A program made the translations under genes and the position numbers. Under the pieces are notes generated by a model that did not search any database, had not been told where the DNA came from, and saw nothing but the letters and a program-made list of their open reading frames with translations. Positions 1 to 5,457 of a DNA stretch of 8,815 nt are shown piece after piece. The DNA comes from Pseudomonadota bacterium (GTDB lineage Bacteria > Desulfobacterota > Desulfovibrionia > Desulfovibrionales > Desulfovibrionaceae), in assembly GCA_018822065.1 (NCBI GenBank), contig JAHJKV010000083.1, forward strand, positions 1 to 8,815. The letters run 5' to 3'. Numbering within the stretch: position 1 is the first letter of the stretch; each line of letters starts with the position of its first letter.

Positions 1-1
1 A

Positions 2-346
2 TATCTGACTGTTGCCACACCCGCTCCTGCTGCACTGACTCCCGTTGCTAAGGCCACTGTGAAGGAGCAAGCCGCATTACCAAAGGTCGAGGCGCAAAAA
101 CCCCAAACAACTCCAGTGACGGAAAGTCCGGATTCCGTGGTTATTGCCGGGGTATCGTCACAGGAGTTGACGGTTTTGATGCAACAGGCCGTGGAGCAGG
201 GGCTGGATAAAAAACTCGGTCCTCTTCATAAGCAATTGGCCCATGCTTTGGACCCGGGGCCGTCCTTCACTTCTATTATTGGTGGCCTGGGCTGGATCAT
301 TGGCTTGGCTGGACTACTCGCCTGGATGCGATCCCGGAGAGCCTGA
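2..346 (+). CDS. C-terminal part of a Ni/Co ECF-transporter accessory protein (NikL/CbiL-like), 5' end outside window
   Basis: The frame is open from the left edge, so this is a 3' fragment of 114 residues plus stop. It begins with a Pro/Ala/Thr/Lys-rich linker, continues with an amphipathic segment (Q-Q-A-V-E-Q-G-L-D-K-K-L-G-P-L, about residues 62-76) and ends in one hydrophobic span (I-I-G-G-L-G-W-I-I-G-L-A-G-L-L-A) followed by a short Arg-rich tail. Extracytoplasmic accessory subunits of nickel/cobalt ECF transporters typically end in this way: linker, conserved L/K-rich helix, then a GG-containing membrane anchor. The stop lies 3 bases before cbiQ, which supports a shared operon and function. 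An internal GTG at 59 could be read as a start, but nothing like a ribosome site precedes it and the frame continues upstream. I infer that the missing N-terminal part is a periplasmic beta-sandwich domain. The metal, Ni or Co, cannot be told from this piece. Confidence 0.72.
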   Translation, partial: YLTVATPAPAALTPVAKATVKEQAALPKVEAQKPQTTPVTESPDSVVIAGVSSQELTVLMQQAVEQGLDKKLGPLHKQLAHALDPGPSFTSIIGGLGWIIGLAGLLAWMRSRRA

Positions 347-349
347 TTT

Positions 350-1117
350 ATGCCAGCACCAGAAGAGCGTTTCAGCCAGGGTGATTCTGTCCTGCACCGT
401 CTTGATCCGCGAGCCAAGATGATTGGTGCCGTGTTGTTGACCCTGTCTTTGGCCCTGGCCGAATCCCTTGTCGTCTCCCTGCTTGGGCTCCTGGCAGGCC
501 TGTTGCTGCTGACCCTGGCCAAGCTGCCGCCCGGATCGCTGCTGCGACGGCTCTTTCTGGTCAATACCTTCACCTTCTTTCTTTGGGTCATGCTGCCCCT
601 GACGTATGGTGGTGACGCTCTCTTTTCCTTGGCAGGGATGGATTTCAGTCTGGCTGGCATCCAGCTTGCCAGCCGTATCACCTTGAAGACAAACGCACTG
701 CTCTGCGTGATCCTGGCCCTGTTGGCCACTTCGCCCATGCCCGACATCGGGCGTGCCCTGAGCTGGTGGAAGGTTCCGGAGAAATTCTGCTGGCTGTTGC
801 TTTTTTCCTATCGCTATCTTTTCGTCATCTATGATGAATATGTGAGATTACGCCGGGCAGCGACCATGCGGTGCTTTGTGCCTGGGACCAATCTTGCCAC
901 GTATCGCACCTTCGGCTATCTGATTGGTATGACCCTGGTACATAGCTACAACCGCTCGCGCCGCGTAGGCCAAGCTATGACCCTGCGCTGTTTCCAGGGG
1001 CGATTTCATGCCCTTGACTGGCCCAAGGCCACCTCCATTGACATGATATGGGGAATTGCTCTTGTCTGTGGGGCTCTGTACCTCTTTGTTCTCGACCATT
1101 ACCCCACCGGAGTCTGA
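350..1117 (+). CDS. cbiQ: CbiQ/EcfT-family transmembrane component of a cobalt/nickel ECF ABC transporter
   Basis: 255 residues, the usual length for CbiQ. The N-terminus has the family signature R-L-D-P-R-A-K (17-23) just before the first membrane helix. Hydrophobic spans lie at about 27-58, 68-84, 104-127, 147-162 and 232-248. Two cytoplasmic coupling motifs that contact the ATPase are visible: R-R-A-A-T-M-R-C-F (168-176) and Q-A-M-T-L-R-C-F-Q-G-R-F (208-219). In many EcfT proteins these read A-x-x-A-R-G/S. Here both have Arg-Cys at that place. The protein forms the scaffold joining the substrate-binding S component (CbiM/NikM, not in this window) to CbiO in the inner membrane. The gene starts 3 bases after the accessory gene and ends 3 bases before cbiO, so translation is probably coupled. 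Family assignment is firm; cobalt versus nickel is open, and the name nikQ would be equally defensible. Confidence 0.9.
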   Translation: MPAPEERFSQGDSVLHRLDPRAKMIGAVLLTLSLALAESLVVSLLGLLAGLLLLTLAKLPPGSLLRRLFLVNTFTFFLWVMLPLTYGGDALFSLAGMDFSLAGIQLASRITLKTNALLCVILALLATSPMPDIGRALSWWKVPEKFCWLLLFSYRYLFVIYDEYVRLRRAATMRCFVPGTNLATYRTFGYLIGMTLVHSYNRSRRVGQAMTLRCFQGRFHALDWPKATSIDMIWGIALVCGALYLFVLDHYPTGV

Positions 1118-1120
1118 CCC

Positions 1121-1837
1121 ATGCCCTGTCTGATCGAATTGAAAAATATCACCTTCGGTTATCCTGGGGCCATGCCCGTGCTGGACGAGCTCAACTTCGA
1201 TTTTGACACCGACGCGACGGGGCTGGTGGGGGATAATGGCTCGGGCAAGACCACCTTGCTCCATCTAATCATGGGGCTGATCAATCCTCAGAGCGGTGAA
1301 ATGCTCTTTCGGGGAAAACCTCTGACAACCGATGCGGACTGGCTGGAGCTCCGCAAGACAGTAGGATTTGTCTTCCAGAACCCGGACGACCAACTCTTCA
1401 TGCCCACGGTTATCGAGGACGTGACCTTTGGCCCGCTTAACCTGGGTCATTCCCAGGCAACGGCCAAGGAAATGGCTCTGCAAACCCTTGAAACCCTTGG
1501 CCTCGGAAACTTCGCCGACCGGCTCACCCACAAACTCTCCGGGGGCGAGAAGCGGCTGGTGGCCATGGCCACCGTTCTCTCCATGCAGCCCGAGGCGCTG
1601 ATTCTTGATGAGCCAACCAATGACCTGGATCAGGATACTCGTCACAGACTTATCCACATCCTGCGGGATTTGCCGCAACATCTGCTCATCGTCTCCCATG
1701 ATTGGGATTTCCTGGATCATGTGGTGGACCGCCTAGCCGTTCTGGACGAAGGTAAGATTTCCTACCGCGATTTTTCGGTGTTGCACGTGCACAAGCACGC
1801 CCACCTCGCTGGCGACGCCGACCACCATCACGAGTAA
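1121..1837 (+). CDS. cbiO: CbiO-family ATPase of a cobalt/nickel ECF ABC transporter, with a His-rich C-terminal tail
   Basis: 238 residues with all ABC ATPase motifs in order: Walker A G-D-N-G-S-G-K-T-T (37-45), Q-loop F-Q-N-P-D-D-Q-L-F (85-93, typical of the CbiO/EcfA group), signature L-S-G-G-E-K (139-144), Walker B L-I-L-D-E-P (160-165), D-loop N-D-L-D (167-170) and switch His in V-S-H-D (191-194). The catalytic Glu follows the Walker B Asp, so the protein should hydrolyse ATP and drive metal uptake with CbiQ. It is somewhat shorter than many CbiO proteins, which often have an extra C-terminal domain. Instead it ends in a His-rich tail, L-H-V-H-K-H-A-H followed by D-A-D-H-H-H-E (221-238), with seven His in 18 residues, suggesting binding of a transition metal. 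The gene is last in the operon and is followed by a long palindrome. A single CbiO would act as a homodimer. Confidence 0.92.
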   Translation: MPCLIELKNITFGYPGAMPVLDELNFDFDTDATGLVGDNGSGKTTLLHLIMGLINPQSGEMLFRGKPLTTDADWLELRKTVGFVFQNPDDQLFMPTVIEDVTFGPLNLGHSQATAKEMALQTLETLGLGNFADRLTHKLSGGEKRLVAMATVLSMQPEALILDEPTNDLDQDTRHRLIHILRDLPQHLLIVSHDWDFLDHVVDRLAVLDEGKISYRDFSVLHVHKHAHLAGDADHHHE

Positions 1838-1843
1838 AACTGT

Positions 1844-1939
1844 TTCAGCATCCACGATAGTTGCGTTGCTACGCCTGAGTCAGACCCTCGCGTATTGGAA
1901 TACGCTTCGACCCTGACCCAGTCTTGCGCCTTGCTCTCC
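1844..1939. repeat. Large imperfect palindrome after cbiO; possible dispersed repeat or REP-like element
   Basis: The centre is a perfect inverted repeat, GCGTATT-GG-AATACGC (1890-1905). Further out CTGAGTCAG (1875-1883) pairs with CTGACCCAG (1913-1921) at 8 of 9 positions. At the outer edge TTCAG (1844-1848) matches CTGAA (1935-1939). The intervening segments pair poorly and the two arms differ in length by about three bases. The nested symmetry over about 96 bases is more than a normal terminator needs. A run of six T follows at 1950-1955, so transcription from cbiO may still end here. The layout resembles intergenic palindromic elements that occur in many copies in some proteobacterial genomes, but only one copy is visible in this window, so repeat status is an inference. 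Confidence 0.5.
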
Positions 1940-1992
1940 AGGCTCTGAATTCGATTTCGTTTTTTGTATTGCATGAATTTTTCCACATCCCC

Positions 1993-2019
1993 TAAAGAAA
2001 TATAGAAAAGTGCCGAAGA
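1993..2019 (+). promoter_or_regulatory. Sigma-28 (FliA)-type promoter
   Basis: TAAA (1993-1996), then exactly 15 bases, then GCCGAAGA (2012-2019). The known FliA consensus is TAAA-N15-GCCGATAA; the -35 is exact, the -10 matches 6 of 8 bases and the spacing is exact. Transcription would begin near 2026, about 30 bases before the ATG at 2056. A flagellar sigma factor promoter in front of a flagellin-related ORF is mutually supporting evidence. Confidence 0.72.
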
Positions 2020-2045
2020 AGTACGAGAAGGGTGAAATCTTCTCT

Positions 2046-2050
2046 GGAGG
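2046..2050 (+). promoter_or_regulatory. Ribosome binding site GGAGG that fixes the start of the flagellin-like gene
   Basis: GGAGG lies five bases before ATG 2056. The upstream in-frame GTG at 2032 has only a weaker purine stretch before it and would leave almost no leader after the sigma-28 promoter, so ATG 2056 is the better start. Confidence 0.7.
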
Positions 2051-2055
2051 CGAGC

Positions 2056-2883
2056 ATGTCGCTCACCAATGACGAAAAGAATTTTATATTCCAGTATTCA
2101 CAGCAATTGCTGAATCAGGACTTCCTGACCAGCTCCTATCTGTCTGGCTCTACAGTGGGCAAGAGTCTGCGCGACATGATGCTCGCCAAGCAGCCAGTCC
2201 AACCACTGACCAATCCTTTTGAAGAGGCCATCACTGGTTCCCTGCGGGCCGATTCGGCAGCCGTGAAGCAGAACGCCCGCAACCTGGTCGAGGCCGCGAA
2301 GATGATGGGCACGGCCAAGGCAGCCGTGGGACAGATCAATGACGCCCTGACCCAGATGGAGAGCATTATTGATCAGATCAATAGCGGTGAGCTGGACGGG
2401 ACCAGCAGCGTGGTTCAGGGCGAATATGACGCCTTGAAGACCAAGATCGACGGCATCATCAGCGGCACGGATTACAATGGCATTTCCATGCTCGACTCTT
2501 CCAAGTGGGGCACACAGCAGATAAGTTCCTCCGGCGCGGTCTGGATTCAATCCCTCAAGGACAGCGGATTCAATATTACCTTCAACGCTTTGAACAGTTT
2601 GACGAATTTGGGCGATCTCGATGGGTCGGTTCTCGGAGTTTCCGGCACCCGGTCCACCCAGCTCAGTTACGTTCAGTCCCTGCAAAGTGATGTGGAAGCC
2701 GTGCTGGATCGGTACACCTCCAAGGAATCGAGCCTGAACTACCAGGCTTCAGCCACTGAGAGCCAGGGGATTATCCTGGATCAGGCCGTTGAGAACCGAC
2801 GTGGCAGTTCCCTCTCCGTGGAGCAGATTCTGCTCAATCTCATCCTAGGTGATACCGGCGGCATAGTTGACAGCAGCGGCTGA
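2056..2883 (+). CDS. Flagellin-related protein of unknown role
   Basis: 275 residues from the ATG with the strong GGAGG site. Residues about 70-148 resemble the D1 region of flagellins: a long helix (N-A-R-N-L-V-E-A-A-K, then G-Q-I-N-D-A-L-T-Q-M-E-S-I-I), a short G/S/N break, then E-Y-D-A-L-K-T-K-I-D-G-I-I-S-G-T-D-Y-N-G followed by I-S-M-L-D. The last of these matches the flagellin pattern of a helix ending in an aromatic residue, N-G and L-L-D. A second long helix at about 203-246 could pair with it, as C-terminal flagellin helices do. The first 60 residues do not look like a normal flagellin start (no I-N-x-N-x-x-S-L-x-A pattern), and the C-terminus ends in a hydrophobic helix plus a G/S/D tail instead of the usual end. 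There is no signal peptide. The gene stands alone between a sigma-28-like promoter and a strong terminator. It may be a minor filament or junction protein, or a diverged paralogue; function unknown. Confidence 0.72.
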   Translation: MSLTNDEKNFIFQYSQQLLNQDFLTSSYLSGSTVGKSLRDMMLAKQPVQPLTNPFEEAITGSLRADSAAVKQNARNLVEAAKMMGTAKAAVGQINDALTQMESIIDQINSGELDGTSSVVQGEYDALKTKIDGIISGTDYNGISMLDSSKWGTQQISSSGAVWIQSLKDSGFNITFNALNSLTNLGDLDGSVLGVSGTRSTQLSYVQSLQSDVEAVLDRYTSKESSLNYQASATESQGIILDQAVENRRGSSLSVEQILLNLILGDTGGIVDSSG

Positions 2884-2907
2884 TGGCCTCCAGGCAAATG
2901 CATGCTC

Positions 2908-2940
2908 AAAGGCCCGCGATTGCTCGACGGGCCTTTTTTT
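2908..2940 (+). terminator. Intrinsic terminator of the flagellin-like gene
   Basis: A perfect 9-bp stem AAAGGCCCG / CGGGCCTTT with an 11-base loop runs straight into seven T (2934-2940). It lies 24 bases after the stop codon. Read on the minus strand the hairpin has only a short U tract, so it would stop convergent transcription from the DUF4197 gene less well. Confidence 0.92.
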
Positions 2941-2958
2941 ATCTGTGCGAGGAGCAGG

Positions 2959-3732
2959 TTAGTCCAGAGCGCCGAAGACCTTCTTGAGAATATCCGTGCT
3001 CCGTTCCACCGGATTGTCGCGGATGGCCTTTTCTTCGACAGCCATCATGGAGAAGAGCCCGTCAATGGCCTTGTTTGTCACGAACGAGTCCAGGTCTGCG
3101 GTCTGCATACCCGCGGCGTTACTGAGCATGGACACGGAACTCATCATCGACTTGTAGTTGCTGGTCACGCCAACCGTGTTCGTGGCTTTTTCGACAATGG
3201 GAAGGATACGGTCGAACAAGGCCGCTGAACTGTTCTGCTGGAAGAAACTGGTGGCAGCATTGTCCGGTCCATTGAGAATGTTTTTGGCATCATCGAAGCT
3301 CATATTCTTGATGGCCTCGGTGAAGATGGAGATGGTTTCGGGCACGGCCTGTTCAGCCGCGCTGTTCATGGAGGCTATGAATTCATCTGCCAAGGCACCC
3401 TGGCCAACTGCTCTGGCAGCCTTTTCGGCGGTCTGCAGGTTATCGGGCATGGGAATCTTTACGTCTAGATTGTTCAGGTAGCCACCGGGCTGGCCCAGGG
3501 AGGCGATGGCGCTCTTAACGGCCTTGTCCAGGGCCGCCTTGAGCCCGGAAATGACCTCGCTGTTGGAGAGGGCGTCTACCGCCGAGGAGGAGGGACTGGA
3601 CCCGCTGTCCGTTTTCACGGTCTCCTTGGCCACGTCCTTGGCCACGTCAAGCCAGCCAGCTTGGGCCATGGTAACGGTGAACAGGGTTACGAAACAGACG
3701 AAAAGGATATGTTGCAAAGATTTCCGGAACAT
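2959..3732 (-). CDS. DUF4197 family exported protein
   Basis: 257 residues. The N-terminus is a signal peptide: basic M-F-R-K, a hydrophobic core (about 9-20), and A-Q-A cleavage near residue 25. A Ser-rich linker (43-50) follows. The rest shows the conserved features I know of DUF4197 proteins: G-L-K-A-A-L-D (63-69), V-K-I-P-M-P (91-96), M-N-S-A-A-E-Q-A-V-P (122-131), a D-D-A...I-L-x-G-P-D-N-A-A-T stretch (147-161), K-A-I-D-G-L-F-S-M-M (221-230), E-E-K-A-I-R-D-N-P (233-241) and the ending L-K-K-V-F-G-A-L (249-256). Biochemical function of the family is not established; a periplasmic location is inferred. The start is supported by AGGAGG (3741-3746, minus) eight bases upstream. The gene lies downstream of greA on the same strand, but a strong terminator separates them, so it probably has its own promoter in 3747-3810. 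Confidence 0.9.
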   Translation of the reverse strand: MFRKSLQHILFVCFVTLFTVTMAQAGWLDVAKDVAKETVKTDSGSSPSSSAVDALSNSEVISGLKAALDKAVKSAIASLGQPGGYLNNLDVKIPMPDNLQTAEKAARAVGQGALADEFIASMNSAAEQAVPETISIFTEAIKNMSFDDAKNILNGPDNAATSFFQQNSSAALFDRILPIVEKATNTVGVTSNYKSMMSSVSMLSNAAGMQTADLDSFVTNKAIDGLFSMMAVEEKAIRDNPVERSTDILKKVFGALD

Positions 3733-3810
3733 TTTTGATTCCTCCTGTTTCCGTCATCCTAGCAAACTGATTGGTCTCTGGGAAATTGTTTTCGTATTTG
3801 GATGGAAATG

Positions 3811-3835
3811 AAAAAAGGCCGGGCGAACCCGGCCT
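3811..3835 (-). terminator. Intrinsic terminator of greA
   Basis: On the minus strand AGGCCGGG-TTCG-CCCGGCCT forms a perfect 8-bp stem closed by a UUCG tetraloop, followed directly by T residues (3811-3815). It begins 18 bases after the greA stop and separates greA from the DUF4197 gene. Confidence 0.93.
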
Positions 3836-3853
3836 GAAGTGGCGAATTGATGG

Positions 3854-4342
3854 TTATTTCTTCGGTTTTGGGTTGTTATATTGCACCGAGAGGATCTCAT
3901 ATTCGACTCTTCCTTTGGGTGCGTCGACCAGGATTTCATCCCCTTCTTCCTTGCCGAGCAGGGCGCGACCAACAGGAGAGACGATGGAAATAGCCCCTTC
4001 GAAGAAATCGGTTTCGTCAGGTCCCATGAGCGTATAGGTGCTGACTTCCTCGGTATCCAGGTTTTCGATCTCCACTGTTGCGGAGAAGGCCACTTTGTCA
4101 CCGTCCATCTCAGCCGGGTCAATGACGTTGTAGATCGGCATCCGAGAGTTGATGAAGTTGATCTTGGCTTCCAGCCAGCCTTGACGTTCACGCGCTGCAT
4201 GGTACCCGGCGTTTTCGCTCAGGTCGCCTTCCTCGCGGGCTTCGGCGATGGCCAGGATGATGGCCGGACGTTCGGCCTTTAGTTCTTCGAGCTCAGTTTT
4301 CTTGAGCTCATATCCCGCTTTGGAGATGGGGATGCTGTCCAT
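3854..4342 (-). CDS. greA: Transcription elongation factor GreA
   Basis: 162 residues, near the usual 158. The N-terminal half is the antiparallel coiled coil that enters the secondary channel of RNA polymerase. Its tip carries the family motif G-D-L-S-E-N-A-G-Y-H-A-A-R-E-R-Q (39-54). D40 and E43 correspond to the two acidic residues that stimulate transcript cleavage in GreA. One consensus position differs: Gly at 46 where Glu is more common (N-A-E-Y). The C-terminal FKBP-like domain includes G-P-D-E-T-D (107-112), I-S-I-V-S-P-V-G-R-A-L-L-G-K (118-131) and G-D-E-I-L-V (134-139). It releases backtracked polymerase in the cytoplasm. The start at 4342 is chosen because M-D-S-I-P-I-S matches GreA N-termini and AAGGAA precedes it. 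The longer in-frame ATG at 4414 lies inside a leader hairpin and adds unrelated sequence. A K-P-K-K tail ends the protein. Confidence 0.96.
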   Translation of the reverse strand: MDSIPISKAGYELKKTELEELKAERPAIILAIAEAREEGDLSENAGYHAARERQGWLEAKINFINSRMPIYNVIDPAEMDGDKVAFSATVEIENLDTEEVSTYTLMGPDETDFFEGAISIVSPVGRALLGKEEGDEILVDAPKGRVEYEILSVQYNNPKPKK

Positions 4343-4385
4343 TGGTAGTTCCTTGTCGTGTCGATTAGCGTCCCAAAACGAAGAA

Positions 4386-4415
4386 GTTGCCACATGCCGA
4401 AGGGGCCATGGCAAC
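4386..4415 (-). promoter_or_regulatory. Hairpin in the greA 5' leader
   Basis: GTTGCCA (4386-4392) and TGGCAAC (4409-4415) form a perfect 7-bp outer stem. GCC (4396-4398) and GGC (4404-4406) can extend it after a small internal loop. The hairpin lies between the likely greA promoter and the greA ribosome site. In the minus direction it is followed by TTCTTCGTTTT, only a weak U-rich tract, so termination here would be partial at most. It could be an attenuator or a transcript-stabilising structure. Confidence 0.45.
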
Positions 4416-4450
4416 GATACTGGGACGAATTCATTGCTATTGCTGATAAT

Positions 4451-4479
4451 CTATTAGCTCAAACAGGGCTTTTGGTCAA
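4451..4479 (-). promoter_or_regulatory. greA: Candidate sigma-70 promoter for greA
   Basis: On the minus strand TTGACC (4474-4479, 5 of 6 to consensus) is followed by exactly 17 bases and TAATAG (4451-4456, weak -10). It would give a leader of about 100 bases before ATG 4342. It lies downstream of the tRNA terminator, so greA needs a promoter in this interval. Confidence 0.45.
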
Positions 4480-4571
4480 GAACATCTCTGCTGGCCGGGA
4501 TTATTATTGGTTGATAGTCATGTGTTTCTGGTTCGAGAAGCAGTCGTATGGTGGAGTTCCTTTAATATATA

Positions 4572-4602
4572 ACAAAAGGATCGGGTGGAGTGCCCGATCC
4601 TT
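4572..4602 (-). terminator. Intrinsic terminator of tRNA-Pro
   Basis: On the minus strand AAGGATCGGG / CCCGATCCTT forms a perfect 10-bp stem with a 7-base loop (4576-4602), followed by a TT-G-TT tract. It begins 12 bases after the tRNA CCA end. Confidence 0.88.
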
Positions 4603-4614
4603 GGGATATCTTCG

Positions 4615-4691
4615 TGGTCGGGATGAGAGGATTTGAACCTCCGGCCCCCTGAACCCCATTCAGGTGCGCTGCCAGACTGCGCTACATCCCG
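4615..4691 (-). tRNA. tRNA-Pro (anticodon GGG), CCA encoded
   Basis: 77 bases on the minus strand. The acceptor stem CGGGATG / CATCCCG is a perfect 7 bp. It is followed by discriminator A and an encoded CCA (4615-4617). The anticodon arm CCTGA-ATGGGGT-TCAGG has a seven-base loop with anticodon GGG, which reads proline codons CCC/CCU. The T arm carries GGTTCAAATCC. The D arm, AGCGCAGTCTGGCAGCGC, is standard. It has its own promoter and terminator and so appears to be a single-gene unit. Confidence 0.97.
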
Positions 4692-4704
4692 ACGAAGAGA
4701 GGAC

Positions 4705-4733
4705 TAACTATCCATGACCGACTGTTTTGTCAA
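4705..4733 (-). promoter_or_regulatory. Promoter of tRNA-Pro
   Basis: On the minus strand a perfect -35 TTGACA (4728-4733) is followed by 17 bases and TAGTTA (4705-4710), a poor -10. Transcription would begin a few bases before the tRNA 5' end at 4691. Confidence 0.6.
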
Positions 4734-4781
4734 TCATTTTCACCAACAATCGTCCCTGGACATGATTCTGCCTTTGAACAC

Positions 4782-4809
4782 TTGCAATCCGTTGTCATTG
4801 CGATAGAAA
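4782..4809 (+). promoter_or_regulatory. cheW: Candidate promoter for cheW
   Basis: TTGCAA (4782-4787), 16 bases, then TAGAAA (4804-4809, 4 of 6). It is divergent from the tRNA promoter. A GG-N10-GC pair at 4758-4771 has sigma-54-like spacing but otherwise matches that consensus poorly. Confidence 0.35.
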
Positions 4810-4818
4810 TAAGGATGA

Positions 4819-4847
4819 GAGCAGGGCGCTTTGATGCGCGAGCAGGG
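4819..4847 (+). repeat. Direct repeat GAGCAGGG flanking a small hairpin in the cheW leader
   Basis: GAGCAGGG occurs at 4819-4826 and 4840-4847, a period of 21 bp or two helical turns. Between them GCGC-TTTGAT-GCGC (4826-4839) is a short inverted repeat. It sits between the candidate cheW promoter and the gene. It could be a protein site or chance. Confidence 0.35.
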
Positions 4848-4885
4848 ACGGCAGCAGAAAATGAAATGCCTTTCCGAGAGGAACC

Positions 4886-5368
4886 ATGAGCACAATCGAA
4901 ACTTTGAATCAATATCTCACCTTCGTCGTAGGCAAGGAGGTGTTCGCCGTGAATATCGCTGCCGTACACGAGGTTTTGGAATTAACGATGATCACGCGCG
5001 TGCCGCGGACTCCCGCCCACATGCGAGGGGTCATCAACCTTCGAGGCAATGCCGTACCCGTGGTGGACATGCGACTCAAGCTCGGCATGACAGCCCAGGA
5101 TGATACAGTAGATACCTGTGTCATCATCGTTGAACTCCAGGATGAAACAGAAACAACCCTCATGGGCGCTGTGGTCGACGCCGTGCAGGAAGTGTTTGAG
5201 ATTGATCCCGCGAGCATTGAGGAGCCGCCTCACTATGGAGCTGTCGCAAGTTCCGATTATATCGTGGGATTGTGTCGCCAACAGGGATACTTTGCGATTC
5301 TGATCGACATCCTCCGTCTTTTTTCTGCCCAAGAGCTCTCCACGGCCCGGGATATGAACCAGGGCTGA
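4886..5368 (+). CDS. cheW: Chemotaxis adaptor protein CheW
   Basis: 160 residues, a single CheW domain of normal length. Recognisable family features in order: Q-Y-L-T-F-V-V-G-K-E-V-F-A-V-N-I (9-24), V-H-E-V-L (27-31), R-V-P-R-T-P-A-H-M-R-G-V-I-N-L-R-G (38-54), P-V-V-D-M-R-L-K-L-G (58-67), M-G-A-V-V-D-A-V-Q-E-V (93-103) and I-V-G-L (126-129). CheW couples methyl-accepting receptors to the kinase CheA at the inner face of the membrane. The V-I-N-L-R-G and V-D-M-R segments belong to the surface that interacts with receptors and CheA. The start is supported by GAGAGGA upstream of ATG 4886. No other chemotaxis gene is adjacent, so this is a stand-alone cheW, common in genomes with several chemosensory clusters. 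The closing residues (149-160) are variable in the family. Confidence 0.95.
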   Translation: MSTIETLNQYLTFVVGKEVFAVNIAAVHEVLELTMITRVPRTPAHMRGVINLRGNAVPVVDMRLKLGMTAQDDTVDTCVIIVELQDETETTLMGAVVDAVQEVFEIDPASIEEPPHYGAVASSDYIVGLCRQQGYFAILIDILRLFSAQELSTARDMNQG

Positions 5369-5395
5369 TCGCCCAGAGAGGAAAGACAGTGAATT

Positions 5396-5443
5396 CCGGT
5401 TGGCCTGAAGAGGAATCCCGACTGGTGATATTGTTTTTTTTTT
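5396..5443 (+). terminator. Possible weak terminator after cheW with a run of ten T
   Basis: CCGGTTGG (5396-5403) can pair with CCGACTGG (5418-5425) over 8 bp if two G-U pairs are allowed. The T run (5434-5443, ten T) starts eight bases after the stem, farther than in a normal intrinsic terminator. The T run is also close to the start of the next gene and could vary in length. Confidence 0.35.
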
Positions 5444-5457
5444 GATATGATAAGACC

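Noticed and set aside
59..61. GTG as the start of a 95-residue protein
   Set aside because: The frame is open to the window edge in the same Pro/Ala-rich style and no ribosome site precedes the GTG; this is an internal Val codon of a larger gene.
226..747. Minus-strand ORF opposite the accessory gene and cbiQ
   Set aside because: Arg/Ser/Pro-rich shadow translation of two well-supported plus-strand genes.
2098..2685. Minus-strand ORF opposite the flagellin-like gene
   Set aside because: Antisense shadow with no recognisable domain; the plus strand has promoter, ribosome site, terminator and family similarity.
3881..4282. Plus-strand ORF opposite greA
   Set aside because: Shadow of the GreA coding sequence, which is unambiguous.
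4343..4414. Longer GreA start at the ATG at 4414
   Set aside because: The added 24 residues do not resemble GreA and fall inside the leader hairpin; the start at 4342 has AAGGAA upstream and a normal GreA N-terminus.
4358..4636. Plus-strand ORF of 92 codons between greA and the tRNA gene
   Set aside because: It overlaps the greA leader, the tRNA terminator and the tRNA itself, lacks a ribosome site and resembles no known family.
4756..4771. Sigma-54-like GG-N10-GC pair upstream of cheW
   Set aside because: Only spacing and TGG/TGC agree; the CAC part of the -24 box is missing, so it is likely chance.
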